A DNA stretch of 64,000 nucleotides from Pictodentalium vernedei (Eukaryota > Mollusca > Scaphopoda > Dentaliida > Dentaliidae). This document shows, one piece after another, positions 10,481 to 21,986 of this stretch. A program made the translations under genes and the position numbers. Every line of letters starts with the position of its first letter. Position 1 is the first letter of the stretch. The stretch lies in assembly GCA_031216915.1 (NCBI GenBank), contig CM062289.1:252025113-252089112 (forward strand), read 5' to 3'. The notes beneath the pieces are model-generated. The model saw only the letters and a program-made list of their open reading frames with translations, made no database searches and was not told where the DNA came from.

Positions 10481-11360
10481 GGTACAAATACCAAATGAGT
10501 CCGAACTCACTGGCGGTTCAACATATGGTTCATAGTCACGGGTCAATCAGGAGTCACTGACTCGCTAGAAATCGCAGTTTATGACTCCCTAATGCATTCC
10601 CGAATTTCATACATGTATTTTACACTAAAAAGAGTCAATCATTTGAAAGTGGGACATGCTCATATTTCAACCATGATGTGACATATGGACCCGTGACCAA
10701 CGCCAAATGAGTCTAGATTCAATGGAGGTTCAAAATCTAGGTCAAGCCCACTGGGGTCATTGAGTGCATTTTTCAGGATTACTGGAAATCGCATTTATGT
10801 CCTGAATTCTTTCCGGAAGATCATGCATGTATTTTTTTTTCCAAAAGTGGAAGAAGCCAAACATTTTGAAAGTGGGTCACACTCATATCTCAAGCATGGT
10901 AAGGCCTATGAAACCAAAACCAAATGAGGCAAAAACTGAATGGAGGTTCAAAATATGGGCCAATGCCATAACCCAGGAGCCATTGAGAGCATTTTCAGAA
11001 TTGCTCGAAATCGCATTTTGTGATCCCTACTGCATTCTGGGAGATGCTGGTATCTCAAACAAAGTATGACATTATCAACTTGAAATCTTTGAAAATCGAG
11101 ATGAAACTCATTGGAGGTTCCAAATATCTGCCAAACTCTTCAGAGTAATTTTTCGGAGATGTTGGTAATCACAATTTAGACCCTCTAATGTATTCTTAAC
11201 GCACATATTTAAATTTAAATACTCAGAAATTAGGTGGTGCCACAATTTTGCAAGCGGTGGAGTCAAAATTCTGAATTCGGGACAGACTTGAAAATCAGAC
11301 ATACTAACCTGGGACCAATACACGATTTGAAATATGAGGGAAAGGTGGGGGTCACTCGGT
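10481..11360. repeat. Decayed tandem array, unit about 210-240 bp
   Basis: A unit recurs about four times. Diagnostic words are AAATGAGTC or AAATGAGGC, GGAGGTTCAAAAT, CATTGAG followed by GCATTTT, GAAATCGCA and TGAAAGTGGG. Copies begin near 10490, 10705, 10915 and 11095, each increasingly diverged. No coding meaning is seen. Confidence 0.6.
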
Positions 11361-11941
11361 GCAGAATTTTAATTTTTTGCCAATTATTTGTGTTCTTTAC
11401 ATGAAACTATCCAACACAATGTATTTCTGATTTTTTCAATATCCATTTCTGATTCTTTCAGAACACGTCAAACGGTGTGCACAAAAGTTATTTCTGGTTT
11501 TCTGAAAATTTTTATTTGATTCCTGTATGAAAATCTTTAAATGCTGTTTACAGAAAACAAAAAACATTTGTGATTTGTTTAAAGATATTTTTATTCTTGG
11601 AAATAAGTTTCCATAAAGTCATAGTTTTGTTTTGAGGCTTTTGTCATTTACCCATTGACTCGAATTTACTGATCACAGTAAATTCTGTTTCTCTAGTTTG
11701 TTTTTTATTTTCGGTCTGTTTTTTCCCTGTTTCCATGGTTATGAACAAAATTTGACCTATTTCTTTTTTTTTTCTTTCTTTGTGTGTGTTTCCATTTTTA
11801 TGGATGAAATTTAACCTTATTTCATACAGACCATAACAAGTACAATATGGGGCCCTTACAAGGGCCTCGCGAAGATGGCCGATAAAGGGGAGGTCGGGAT
11901 GTAACCCTGATTTGTCCCAACTGTAGTAGATCATTTCCAGA
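11361..11941. other. No gene seen
   Basis: T-rich stretch with loose internal repetition of TTTCTGATT-like words near 11420-11520. No gene or defined element was recognised. Confidence 0.45.
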
Positions 11942-12024
11942 CTGACACAAAATTCCACCTACATCATCAAGGCATGTCTGCATCGAAGACACGCCTTGAC
12001 GATGTTGGTGAATTGTTTGTCAGT
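11942..12024. repeat. Hairpin, about 38-bp imperfect stem
   Basis: CTGACACAAAATTCCACC pairs with GGTGAATTGTTTGTCAG, and ATCATCAAGGCATGTCT pairs with the opposite strand of AGACACGCCTTGACGAT. The loop is only a few bases. It may be a small foldback element or the core of a larger decayed one. Confidence 0.75.
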
Positions 12025-12352
12025 CGATATGATAACAATAGTTTAAAAACTCTCATGGCTGACAGTTTTGGTGATTGGAAGAAATTTACAAGAAAGTTAG
12101 CTCCCCTTAATTTCCTGGTGCTGTCAGAAACTTTAACACTGAGGGTATGAGAATTTCATATAAAAATTGATGAGCACATCAAGGCAAACAAGGTTATTTC
12201 ATTATTCCACCCCATTACACATTTTTAACTCTTTATGCAAATTTGGACCTGAACTGGGTCGACGGAAGAACATTTGCACCCGGTCGTCGTCGGAAGAAGA
12301 AAAACTGAAAAAAACAAAGAAAAAAGAAATTCGCATAATTTTGAGTGAATAC

Positions 12353-12590
12353 TTAACCCTTTGAACCCTGGTGGTATCTTCCATGTCAGTTCAATAGCAG
12401 AAATTGGAAGAGTCCATATTCATTATTTGGGGTTAGACCAATTAATATTTTCAACATGCAGCCTTAGAGCTGCACGTTGAAAATATTGATTGGTCTACCC
12501 ACACATTTACTGAACAGCCATCCTATTTAATGGCGTTATGACGTACCATGTTGCTGGCCGGAAAACGGCCTCTACGGTTCAAAGGTTTCA
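12353..12590. mobile_element. TTAA-flanked palindromic MITE, family D
   Basis: It starts at TTAA followed by CCCTTTGAACCCTGGTGGTA and ends with ACGGTTCAAAGG. The centre is a palindrome (GCAGCCTTAGAGCTGC flanked by TTGAAAATATTGATTGGTC). Other copies are at 35969-36209 and, interrupted, at 49493-52220. TTAA flanks and a CCC start fit piggyBac-type MITEs. It is non-coding. Confidence 0.8.
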
Positions 12591-15447
12591 ACCATTCACC
12601 TAACGTAATCTCCGCACCCGATTGGTCTCATGCACAGGCCACTGGGTATTCACCTAGAGGTCTGCTATCAGCTTCAGCCATTTTAAAATGGCGGATCAAA
12701 TAGAGTAGAAGAAAGATGTTTTTCGGTAGGGGGTAGAAATTGTGCTGTTGTGTGCGTTAAAATGCCCAGATCTTTCCCATTTCTGTCCCATTTTTTTTCT
12801 CCAGAGATTGTGTGATCAACTTGAACACAAATGAGTGCATATCACCGCCAAACAACAGCTTTCGTCGCGTTTTAAGGGGCTATATAAGTAATGGAATTTT
12901 GTTTATTTTGAAATTCTCACCTCTCATATTCCTTAAATTCAGATTAAATATACACAAATTATACATCAAAATGAAGGTTGGGATGTATAGAACACGAAAA
13001 ACATATGTAATCAACTCATAGAGTTGACAGCAGGCACCATTGATTCCTGGACGTCTGCTATCGTATTCGCACCAGAACTGACAATAAAATAATATTTTGC
13101 AAGAACAACTCGTGGCCGAATGTGCTTCAGATGTTCAATAACAAAGCTAGGCATTCAAAACGCTTTCGAGTGCAGCGATAGGACTGCATTTTGGAAAAGG
13201 ACAACACTGTCTGCATTTTTTATTGAAGATGGTTCCCATGCTCGACAGACATGCGCAAATCATTCAATACCACGAATTTCCATCGAAAAACAAAATCGTA
13301 ATTCTAAGAAATTTCAACAGGTATCATGATACCTTGCACTGAATATGGCAACTGTGCAATCTTTATCTAATAACAGCATACTGTATGAAGGTGATCTTTT
13401 TCATTATTTGATTTTAGACGGCGTTGTTTTTACGTGCCTTTTCCGTCCGATGACGTCGACCGGAAATCGAAAGTATATTGAAACGTAAACAAAAGCAAAG
13501 GCTTTGGAATTTACCCCCATGGAGCTCTGTTGCCGTGTTTTGAAGAATTTTGATCCCCTAGCTTTGTTCTTGGATATGTAAAGCACATTTGGCCACAAGT
13601 TGTTTTGTGAAATATTATTAAATTATCAGTTCTGGTGCGAATACGGCAGCAGACTTCCAGGAACCAGTGGTGCCTACAGTGCACTCTATGAGTTGATTAC
13701 ACATGTGTTTCGTGTTCTATACATCTCAGTCTTCATTTTTGATGAACATTTTGTGTATATTTAATTTGAATTGAAGGAATATCAGAGGTGAGTATTTTCA
13801 AAATAAACAAAATTTCATTACTTATCATAGGCCCTTAATGCGCGAGAGTCACGTCGATAACTCATGTTTTGATCTCAAATGTTTATTTCTAAGTTCGACA
13901 TAGCATCTCGGTTTGGTGTATAGTAAAGTACGCCCGACACCCGTCATTTTGACATCAACCACACTACTGTGCTGCAGTTAGTTCAAGAAGTTACAGCTGA
14001 CAGGGTTTCGGACGTAGTTTAAAGCACACTATGTTGGTATGCTTTGCCGCGCTCAGAAATAAATCTTTGAGATCGAAACATGAATAATCGACGTGACTCT
14101 CGGACATTAAAACGCGTCGAATGCTATTATTGGTGGTGACATGCAATCAATTTTGTTCACGTCGATCACATAATCTCTCGGAAATAGATTGAGGCAGAAA
14201 TGGGCAAGATCTGGGCATTTTAAGTTGCACATCAGCACAATTTCTACTCCCTGTCGAGAAACGTTTTTACGATACTCTATTGTCACCGCAGTCTGTGTTG
14301 AAAGTCCATTCTGCAAGAGTTTTAGTAACAATCCACTCTCCAGATGCATTCATCTTCAGTAAAGTGCATTTATTAACTTAGCTGATATTTCATAAATGCT
14401 ATTTAGCTTTAGCTGTCATGTTGACATTTTAATGCCCGTTCTTTACATCTGAATAAGTTGAAAAAAAACGTTATATTACTGAACATTTGAGTTCCCAGTT
14501 CTTTCTTTAGCACATTTTCTTTCAACTTGGAAGAATAAATGGCAGCACGTTTTGTGAACTTTTTCTCTACGGGTGAGTGGGCAATGGGTTGGGTGGGGGG
14601 GGGGGGGGGTTACCTGCAAAATTTAAAACAAGCGTAACCAAGGGGTGCAGTATAACTATAACAGCCATGGGCCTTATTTTCAGATGCACCATGTGAGGAC
14701 GTGATAGTACATCTGGAATTTGGAAATAAACATTTGAAAATCCTGTTAACTGTACTTGGGAACTGGGCCGGGATTTCCATCCATTATTGTCGATACTTAT
14801 AACTTTTTTATTTTAAAGTGAGAAATTGAGTCCTTTCGCCATACCGGCTTATCAAGTTGTGCGGAAAGTTCCATACTCCATCGCCCGTGGGTGAGGCTTA
14901 CCTCCTCCCCCCTCCCCCGATAGGGGGGTCGACAAATAAAATCAGCTGTAAGTTTTGAACTAATTGTAGCACAGTAGTGTGGTTGGTGTTACAATGACGG
15001 GTATCGGGCGTACTTTCCGATACACTATACCGAAATGCTAGGCCGAACTTAGAAATAAACATTTGAGAATTAAAACGCGACGAAAGCTGTTGTTTGGCGG
15101 TGACATGCACTCATTTTTGTTCAAGTCGATCACACAATCTCGAGAGAAAAAAATGGGACAGAAATGGGAAAGATCTGGGCGTTTTAACGTACACAACAGC
15201 ACAATTTCTACTCCCTATCGCAAAACGTCTTTCTTTTACTTTATTTGATCCGCCATTTTGGCTGAAGCTGATAGCAGACCTCTAGGTGAATACCTAGTGG
15301 GATGTGCATGAGACTAATCGGGTGTGGAGATTACATTAGGTGAATGGTTAACCCTTTGAGCAACAGAGGCCGTTTTTCCGGCCAGCAACATGATTCGTCA
15401 TAATGTCTTTAAATAGGATGGCTGTTCAGTAAATGTGTGGGGTAGTG
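12497..15447. repeat. Composite nested inverted-repeat region
   Basis: The left arm, from about 12497, runs through CACCTAGAGGTCTGCTATCA and TTTCGTCGCGTT at 12871. It resumes after an insertion at 13839 and continues to about 14000. Its reverse complement occupies about 14935-15447. A third, shorter inverted copy sits at about 14035-14290. The left arm includes half of the family D MITE, and the mirrored half lies at 15348-15445. The loop, about 14290-14935, carries a 14-base G run near 14597. No coding function is seen. Confidence 0.75.
12872..13838. mobile_element. TTAA-flanked element with about 230-bp TIRs, inserted in the composite repeat
   Basis: TTAA at 12872 and TTAA at 13835 flank a 959-bp segment. 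Its ends mirror each other: GGGGCTATATAAGTAATGG on the left, and the reverse complement of the right end reads GGGCCTATGATAAGTAATG. The inverted match continues for about 230 bp and includes AATCAACTCATAGAGT and TATCGTATTCGCACCAGAACTG-like blocks. The mirrored copy of the host repeat at 14085-14120 has an uninterrupted CGCGTTTTAATG in this position and so represents the empty site. TTAA specificity fits piggyBac or Kolobok. The internal loop (13105-13608) has no transposase. Confidence 0.8.
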
Positions 15448-15900
15448 GGCTGTGCAGGAGACTAAAACCCGATCAGAGCTATTCACAGAAATTACCATTC
15501 AATTTTTATTATTTTTTTCCGTTTTCGTTTTCAAAACATAGCTTATAACCACTCATTGAAACGAACTCATCGAGATCATTTCAATGGGGTTCATGAGCTA
15601 CTTTCTGTATTCCAGCAAAAATGCAACTGTTTGAATAGAAGTAATAATGGAGGGCAATACAGCGAACTTTTTTCAATACTGAAATTCCCATAGACGACCC
15701 TGGATGTACTATAGCAAAGTACTTATAGTTATAGCGAAGTACTTATAGCGAAGTACATATAGCGAAGTTATTTTAACACCAAATTTCTCATTGACTGGCC
15801 TTGCTATTATTTGGCCTACTCAAAAAAAGTGTTTGAAAGTGTCGTCTTCTAGTTGCGTTAGATATAGGATTATTACAGTGAGCTGTTTTAATTATGGCTG
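15448..15900. other. No gene; short tandem repeat
   Basis: A unit of about 17 bp (TATAGCGAAGTACT) is repeated roughly four times at 15708-15770. Nothing else is recognised. Confidence 0.6.
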
Positions 15901-16151
15901 TTAACCCTTTACCTAACGTAACGGCCAAAACCGGCCAGCGCAATTCTCAAAAATCGCCAATTAATTTCCATTTTTTTTTCATTTTTTGTCTCCAAAACAT
16001 AGGTTATGACCCCTCGTTGGAACGAGCTCGTCGAGCTCGTTCCAACGAGGGGCCATAACCTATGTTTTTGAGACAAAAAATGAAAAAGATTAGTTATTCA
16101 AGAATTATTTTTGCAAATGTCGTCTGCTTTTCAGGTTAGGTAAAGGGTTAA
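15901..16151. mobile_element. TTAA-flanked palindromic MITE, family A
   Basis: It runs from TTAA-CCCTTTACCTAACGTAA to GGTTAGGTAAAGGG-TTAA. The centre is a near-perfect palindrome of about 75 bp around GAACGAGCTCGTCGAGCTC, with ATAGGTTATG on each side. Copies are at 28601, 31261, 37483 and 40546, with a half copy at 43708. The TIR and target fit piggyBac-type MITEs. Confidence 0.85.
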
Positions 16152-17369
16152 AAGAAAATAATAAAGTATAAACTCTGATCGATCTGTTTCCATACTGATA
16201 GAAGAACACTGTGGTCGTATATCACAATGCACATATATATCCATAGCTAAAAACAACAATGTTCCATTAATATGAATCGTCGTAATGAACTCGAAATACT
16301 AAATTGGAGCTAGGGGCCATCCTTTCTCTTTTCATGCATCTTTCAAAAATATATCATACAATGGCGGCGGAAGCAGGGGGGGGGGGGGGGGGGGTAGCTG
16401 CTCCCTTGCCCTGAGAGTAGGAGGCAAGGGAGCAGCACGTGCCCATTTTCACCACAAGTAGACCAGTGTAAAACCTTTACTTCTTGAGAACTGTAACTAA
16501 GAAATACTTGAGTATACCTTTCCATGTACTTTACGTGTGCCAATGCCAATTGGGAGGGTGGGGAATCAGGTATATATAATGACGGAGGCAGGTCTATAAT
16601 CATCAAACAAAGAAGTTATACAATCCGTTGAGTGAGTTCTGATTCTTTATATATATAAATATCAGTACTATCGAGTGTCATGATTCACTTTCTGACATTC
16701 ACTATCAGTAAATATCATAATATCCGATTGACCCAGTCTACTGGGGAATGCCCACTGGCAATCACCTGTAGACTGAAGCAATTTGATATTGATGGATCAC
16801 AAGCCTCATATTGTTCAAGCGTCTCTTCATTATTGTATTTTATTATGTCATCTAGAGGCCGGAATGTTCCACCCTATTCTATCCTTACGGAAGTTAAGAA
16901 AGGGAGAAACGGCTGGAGAAATTCTTATAATCGAGACGATCGTTTTCTTTACGGCACCCTTCGTAACATTCTCCACCATACTGAAACCTTTTCCCTCGCC
17001 CCATGTGCCAGCAACCTCTCTTATACTCAAGTATAGGCTTTGGCGTCAATAGCACGCTGTGTCCACGCTGTTTTTATGCCTATGAGTGCGTTTTCATACA
17101 TAAGCATACAGTACAGGAGTGTGTGAGTGTATGTGTGTTGTTCGCGCGAGTGTGTGTGAGTTTTGTGGGGGAGATCGTGAAGTCCGTTTTTGGGACAGTC
17201 ATATTCCCACTGTTTTGTTAGTTTTGTCTTTTATCACATTATGTTATTTGTAACTCCTTGATGTCATGTAACTATGTTTGTTACCAACGACATAATAAAT
17301 AAATTGGTCTGAAAGTGTCACATTACAATTTATGATACGTTGTTAACTCCAGATCTTAACATACACCCA
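16152..17369. other. No supported gene; poly-G tract and GT-rich patch
   Basis: A run of about 19 G lies at 16376-16394, beside a small hairpin (CTCCCTTGCC facing GGCAAGGGAG). GT-rich sequence lies at 17118-17165. An open frame of 118 codons at 16680 has no recognisable motif. Confidence 0.45.
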
Positions 17370-17419
17370 AGTAGTAGGAGATGTATGAAACGGGCCACAT
17401 TGGCAGGATCTCATTGCAG

Positions 17420-17630
17420 GATCTCATGTGACGTCATAGTCACGTGACCTGGTGACGTCATGTTGTGTTGTCATGGTAACCCGCGTGAGCGGCCATCTTG
17501 TGACGTCATTTCCATAGTGATACGTGGTGTTAGTGCGCATGCGCAGCACGTGTTGTTAGGGTGACACGTGTTTCCGTCGTCCATTTTGTATACTGGAGGC
17601 CGCCATCTTGGTTTCTATGGTAGCACGTGA
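17420..17630 (+). promoter_or_regulatory. Cluster of promoter-type motifs in the left arm end
   Basis: Within about 210 bp I see TGACGTCA (CRE/ATF type) at 17429, 17453 and 17501, and CACGTG E-boxes at 17441, 17547, 17565 and 17624. GCCATCTTG (YY1 type) occurs at 17492 and 17602, and the NRF1-type palindrome TGCGCATGCGCA at 17534. These motifs are typical of metazoan CpG-rich promoters. They are mirrored in the right arm (about 21725-21940). Motif presence is direct; promoter function is inference. Confidence 0.6.
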
Positions 17631-18239
17631 TTGTTATGTTACCTAAAGCCTACAATAGTACAGGGGTATGTTTTAGGGATATGTTCCTTTGTAGAAGAGT
17701 ATTTTCTGGAACGACTTCCCTGGATAATTACCACAAACAACCCGACAATCCCTCCAAATCACCAAAATCCACCCAAAATTACCGAAATTGACTTTATTTC
17801 CCCAATTTATCGGCTTAACACGTAGTGCTATAGTACTAAGGGGTACAAAGGGGTACGTTCCTTTGTAGAAGAGTAATGTTCTGGCTTAGAATTCTCCCAG
17901 AATCCCTATCCCATGACGTTTTTTCCCATTAAAAGACAGGTTCCTTTGGTAATTACCCAGAATTCTCTGCTTCTTTCTATATATGCAATAGTTTACGTCT
18001 ATCTGGCCATGTTCCTTTGTTCTAGAGTATACTCCAGTAGCGTAGAAGAGCCTATTATTTGGAACAGTTTATCTTATTATTACTATATTTAGCAATTTCT
18101 AGTCTATTCTTGTTAGTTCTGACCCTATTCCAAGTCCTCTTGTTGTTTCATTTATCTAGATCATTTATATAAGCAACCAATCAGATTGCTTGATTTCCCA
18201 TAACCTGTATGCAGAGTTATCTCCCTTCTGTACAACAAA

Positions 18240-19020
18240 AGCCAATATCATTCCCAAAGCCAATATCATTCCCAAAGCCAATAAGCTATAGAGCAGTTAC
18301 TGATAAGTCATTGCTCGAACGACTCGAAGCTCATCGAGCAAATGAGCCTAAGAGCAATTGCTCGTTCAAGTGACTCGGCATATTGCTCGAATGACTCGAA
18401 GTCCGTCGAGCAAATGAGCTATCGAGTAATTGCTCGTTCGAGTGACTCCTCGAACGACTCTTCGACTCATTTCAGTATTTGAGGATACCTATGGCCGGGC
18501 ATTGTATTATTTGAGGATACCTATCGAGGATACCTTTTATAGGATACTTATCTGAGGATACTATTACCTATATCACAAGGCATACCTATCCCAAATATCC
18601 CTTATAAGCTAAAGAGCCAAGAGAGTAATTGCTCCATGAGCAATTGCTCGATCGACTCGAAGCTCATCGAGCAAATGAGCCTAAGAGCAATTGCTCTATG
18701 AGCAATTGCTCGAACGACTCAAAGCTCATCGAGCAAATGAGCTATCGAGTAATTGCTCGTTCGAGTGACTCCTCGAACGACTCTTAGACTCATTTCAGAA
18801 AAAAGGGGTGCCGAAGGCCATATGTTTTCCAAAAAGGGGTGCCGAAATTGGGGTGCCTTCTGGAGAATCCCTTTTTGTCAAATGAGCTATCGAGTAATTG
18901 CTCGATCGAGTGACTCGACATGCTGCTCGAACGACTCGAATCCCATCGAGCAAATGAGGTAACGAGCAATTGCTCGTTCGAGTGACTCCTCGAACGACTC
19001 TTAGACTCATTTCAGAAAAA
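18240..19020 (+). repeat. Internal CTCGA-rich satellite in the left arm
   Basis: Variants of GAGCAATTGCTCG, CGAACGACTCGAAG, CATCGAGCAAATGAGC and TTCGAGTGACTCC repeat many times with spacing of about 60-90 bp. The words are themselves near-palindromic, so the single strand can fold locally as well as with the other arm. A mirrored copy lies at 20345-21130. Confidence 0.8.
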
Positions 19021-21724
19021 GGGATTCCATAGCCATAGGCGTTTTCGAAAAAGGGATTCCACAAATGGGATTCCGTTTCCATCTTGTCACCAAAGCTCCA
19101 AGTCCACTACAGGTCTATGGTCTATCTGTCCTATCATTAGCTTCTACAACTTGTTGTAGTCTTGTTCCATTGCTGCCTTGTACCAGTACTATTGGCGTCT
19201 GTTATTCTGTCCCATATCTCATCCATTACTTCCTAGCTATTCCTATCTCAGTCTTGACTATAACATTGATCAAGGTTGAATCAGATTTTCCTTGTATACA
19301 TATAAGGCATTCCGTAAGTGGCCCAGTCCGTAAAATTTGGATTCCGTGTTTTTACATCGACACTCGAGGGTATTCCCCTTCCCTATTGGAAGAATTCAGA
19401 TTAATGGGTTGTAGTTCATTCAGTTAAAATTCATTAAGTTTAAAATTTATTAAGTTAAACTTTGTTCAGTTCAAAGGTGTTAACACTGGGATATAGTTAG
19501 GGGTTATACTTCATTCAGTTCAAGGGTGTTACTACCTTCATTTAGGTTATAGTTAAAAACTTTCCGGACTTCAAAGGGGTTTTAATTACATAAAGTTCAT
19601 TCAGTTGAAAACTTTGTTCAGTTCAAAGGGTTCATTCAGGTTTGTTCAATTTAAGGGGGTTAACATTGGGTTATATTTAAGGGTTATAGTTCATTCAGTT
19701 GAAAACTTTGTTATGGTCAATTCACTTCGATAACTTCATTGGATCTTTGTTCACTTTGTTCTGTTCCCATCGATCTTAGTTGTGTTGGATCTTTGTTCAC
19801 TACGACTTCATTCGAACAGGTGTCTTGTATCTGTTCATAATTCAGATCTGTTCAGTCTGTCCAACTAGTTCGATCAATCCAACTAGTTTGACATTCTTTC
19901 ACTTTCTTTTGTTTACTTCGTTGTTTTGTAGTGACTGGTCGTATCTGTTCAGAGTCTTGTAGTCATTGTTGAATTGGTTGTTATCAATCCCTTTCCATAC
20001 CCTCGAGTGTCGATGTAAAAACACGGAATCCAAATTTTACGGACTGGGCCACTTACGGAATGCCTTATATGTATACAGGGAAAATCTGATTCAACCTTGA
20101 TCAATGTTATAGTCGAGACTGAGATAGGAATAGCTAGGAAGTAATGGATGAGATATGGGACAGAATAACAGACGCCAATAGTACTGGTACAAGGACGCAA
20201 TGGAACAAGACTACAACAAGTTGTAGAAGCTAATGATAGAACAGATAGACCATAGACCTGTAGTGGACTTGGAGCTTTGGCGACAAGATGGAAACGGAAT
20301 CCCATTTGTGGAATCCCTTTTTCGAAAACGCCCATGGCTATGGAATCCCTTTTTCTGAAATGAGTCTAAGAGTCGTTCGAGGAGTCACTCGAACGAGCAA
20401 TTGCTCGTTACCTCATTTGCTCGATGGGATTCGAGTCGTTCGAGCAGCATGTCGAGTCACTCGATCGAGCAATTACTCGATAGCTCATTTGACAAAAAGG
20501 GATTCTCCAGAAGGCACCCCAATTTCGGCACCCCTTTTTGGAAAACATATGGCCTTCGGCACCCCTTTTTTCTGAAATGAGTCTAAGAGTCGTTCGAGGA
20601 GTCACTCGAACGAGCAATTACTCGATAGCTCATTTGCTCGATGAGCTTTGAGTCGTTCGAGCAATTGCTCATAGAGCAATTGCTCTTAGGCTCATTTGCT
20701 CGATGAGCTTCGAGTCGATCGAGCAATTGCGCATGGAGCAATTACTCTCTTGGCTCTTTAGCTTATAAGGGATATTTGGGATAGGTATGCCTTGTGATAT
20801 AGGTAATAGTATCCTCAGATAAGTATCCTATAAAAGGTATCCTCGATAGGTATCCTCAAATAATACAATGCCGGGCCATAGGTATCCTCAAATACTGAAA
20901 TGAGTCAAAGAGTCGTTCGAGGAGTCACTTGAACGAGCAATTACTCGATAGCTCATTTGCTCGACGGACTTCGAGTCATTCGAGCAATATGCCGAGTCAC
21001 TTGAACGAGCAATTGCTCTTAGGCTCATTTGCTCGATGAGCTTCGAGTCGTTCGAGCAATGACTTATCAGTAACTGCTCTATAGCTTATTGGCTTTGGGA
21101 ATGATATTGGCTTTGGGAATGATATTGGCTTTTGTTGTACAGAAGGGAGATAACTCTGCATACAGGTTATGGGAAATCAAGCAATCTGATTGGTTGGTTA
21201 TATAAATGATCTAGATAAATGAAACAACAAGAGGACTTGGAATAGGGTCAGAACTAACAAGAATAGACTAGAAATTGCTAAATATAGTAATAATAAGATA
21301 AACTGTTCCAAATAATAGGCCCTTCTACGCTACTGGAGTATACTCTAGAACAAAGGAACATGGCCAGATAGACGTAAACTATTGCATATATAGATAGAAG
21401 CAGAGAATTCTGGGTAATTACCAAAGGAACCTGTCTTTTAATGGGAAAAACGTCATGGGATAGGGATTCTGGGAGAATTCTAAGCCAGAACATTACTCTT
21501 CTACAAAGGAACGCACCCCTTTGTACCCCTTAGTACTATGGCACTACGTGCTAAGCCGATAAATTCGGGAAATAAAGTCAATTTCGGTGATTTTGGGTGG
21601 ATTTTGGTGATTTGGAGGGATTGTCGGGTTGTTTGTGGTAATTATCCAAGGAAGTCGTTCCAGAAAACACTCTTCTACAAAGGAACATATCCCTAAAACA
21701 TACCCCTGTCCTATTGTAGGCTTT

Positions 21725-21940
21725 AGGTAACATAGCAATCACGTGCTACCATAGAAACCAAGATGGCCGCCTCCAGTATACAAAATGGCCGACGCAAACA
21801 CGTGTCACCCTAACAACACGCGCTGCGCATGCGCACTAACACCACGTATCACTATGGAGATGACGTCACAAGATGGCCGCTCACGCGGGTTACCATGACA
21901 ACACAACATGACGTCACCAGGTCACGTGACTATGACGTCA
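21725..21940 (-). promoter_or_regulatory. Mirrored promoter-motif cluster in the right arm end
   Basis: Reverse-complement counterpart of 17420-17630, with CRE, E-box, YY1-type (AAGATGGCCGC) and NRF1-type words. Any transcription starting in both clusters and reading inward would be convergent. Confidence 0.55.
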
Positions 21941-21986
21941 CATGAGATCCTGCCAATGTGGCCCGTTTCATACATCTCCTACTACT

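Larger units (their letters stand above)
17370..21986. mobile_element. Giant foldback element with 2-kb inverted arms
   Basis: The left arm (17370-19373) and right arm (19998-21986) are reverse complements with only occasional differences, so every open frame in one arm reappears on the opposite strand of the other. The outer ends read AGTAGTAGGAGATGTATG and, mirrored, CATACATCTCCTACTACT. A 6-bp direct repeat, CACCCA, flanks the element at 17364-17369 and 21987-21992 and looks like a target site duplication. The spacer (19374-19997) is T-rich, with loose repeats of TTCATTCAGTT and GTTCAGTTCAAAG. Open frames of 60-128 codons in the arms have no recognised family. Foldback and some Mutator-like elements have such long arms; the superfamily is undetermined. 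Confidence 0.85.

Noticed and set aside
10111-10560. 149-codon open frame
   Set aside because: No motif recognised, low-complexity composition, and it runs into a tandem repeat.
16680-17036. 118-codon open frame
   Set aside because: Overlapped by equally long frames in other phases; no motif.
19065-20335. Hydrophobic frames of 120-128 codons in the foldback arms
   Set aside because: Their presence in both arms follows from the palindrome; no homology or start context that I recognise.
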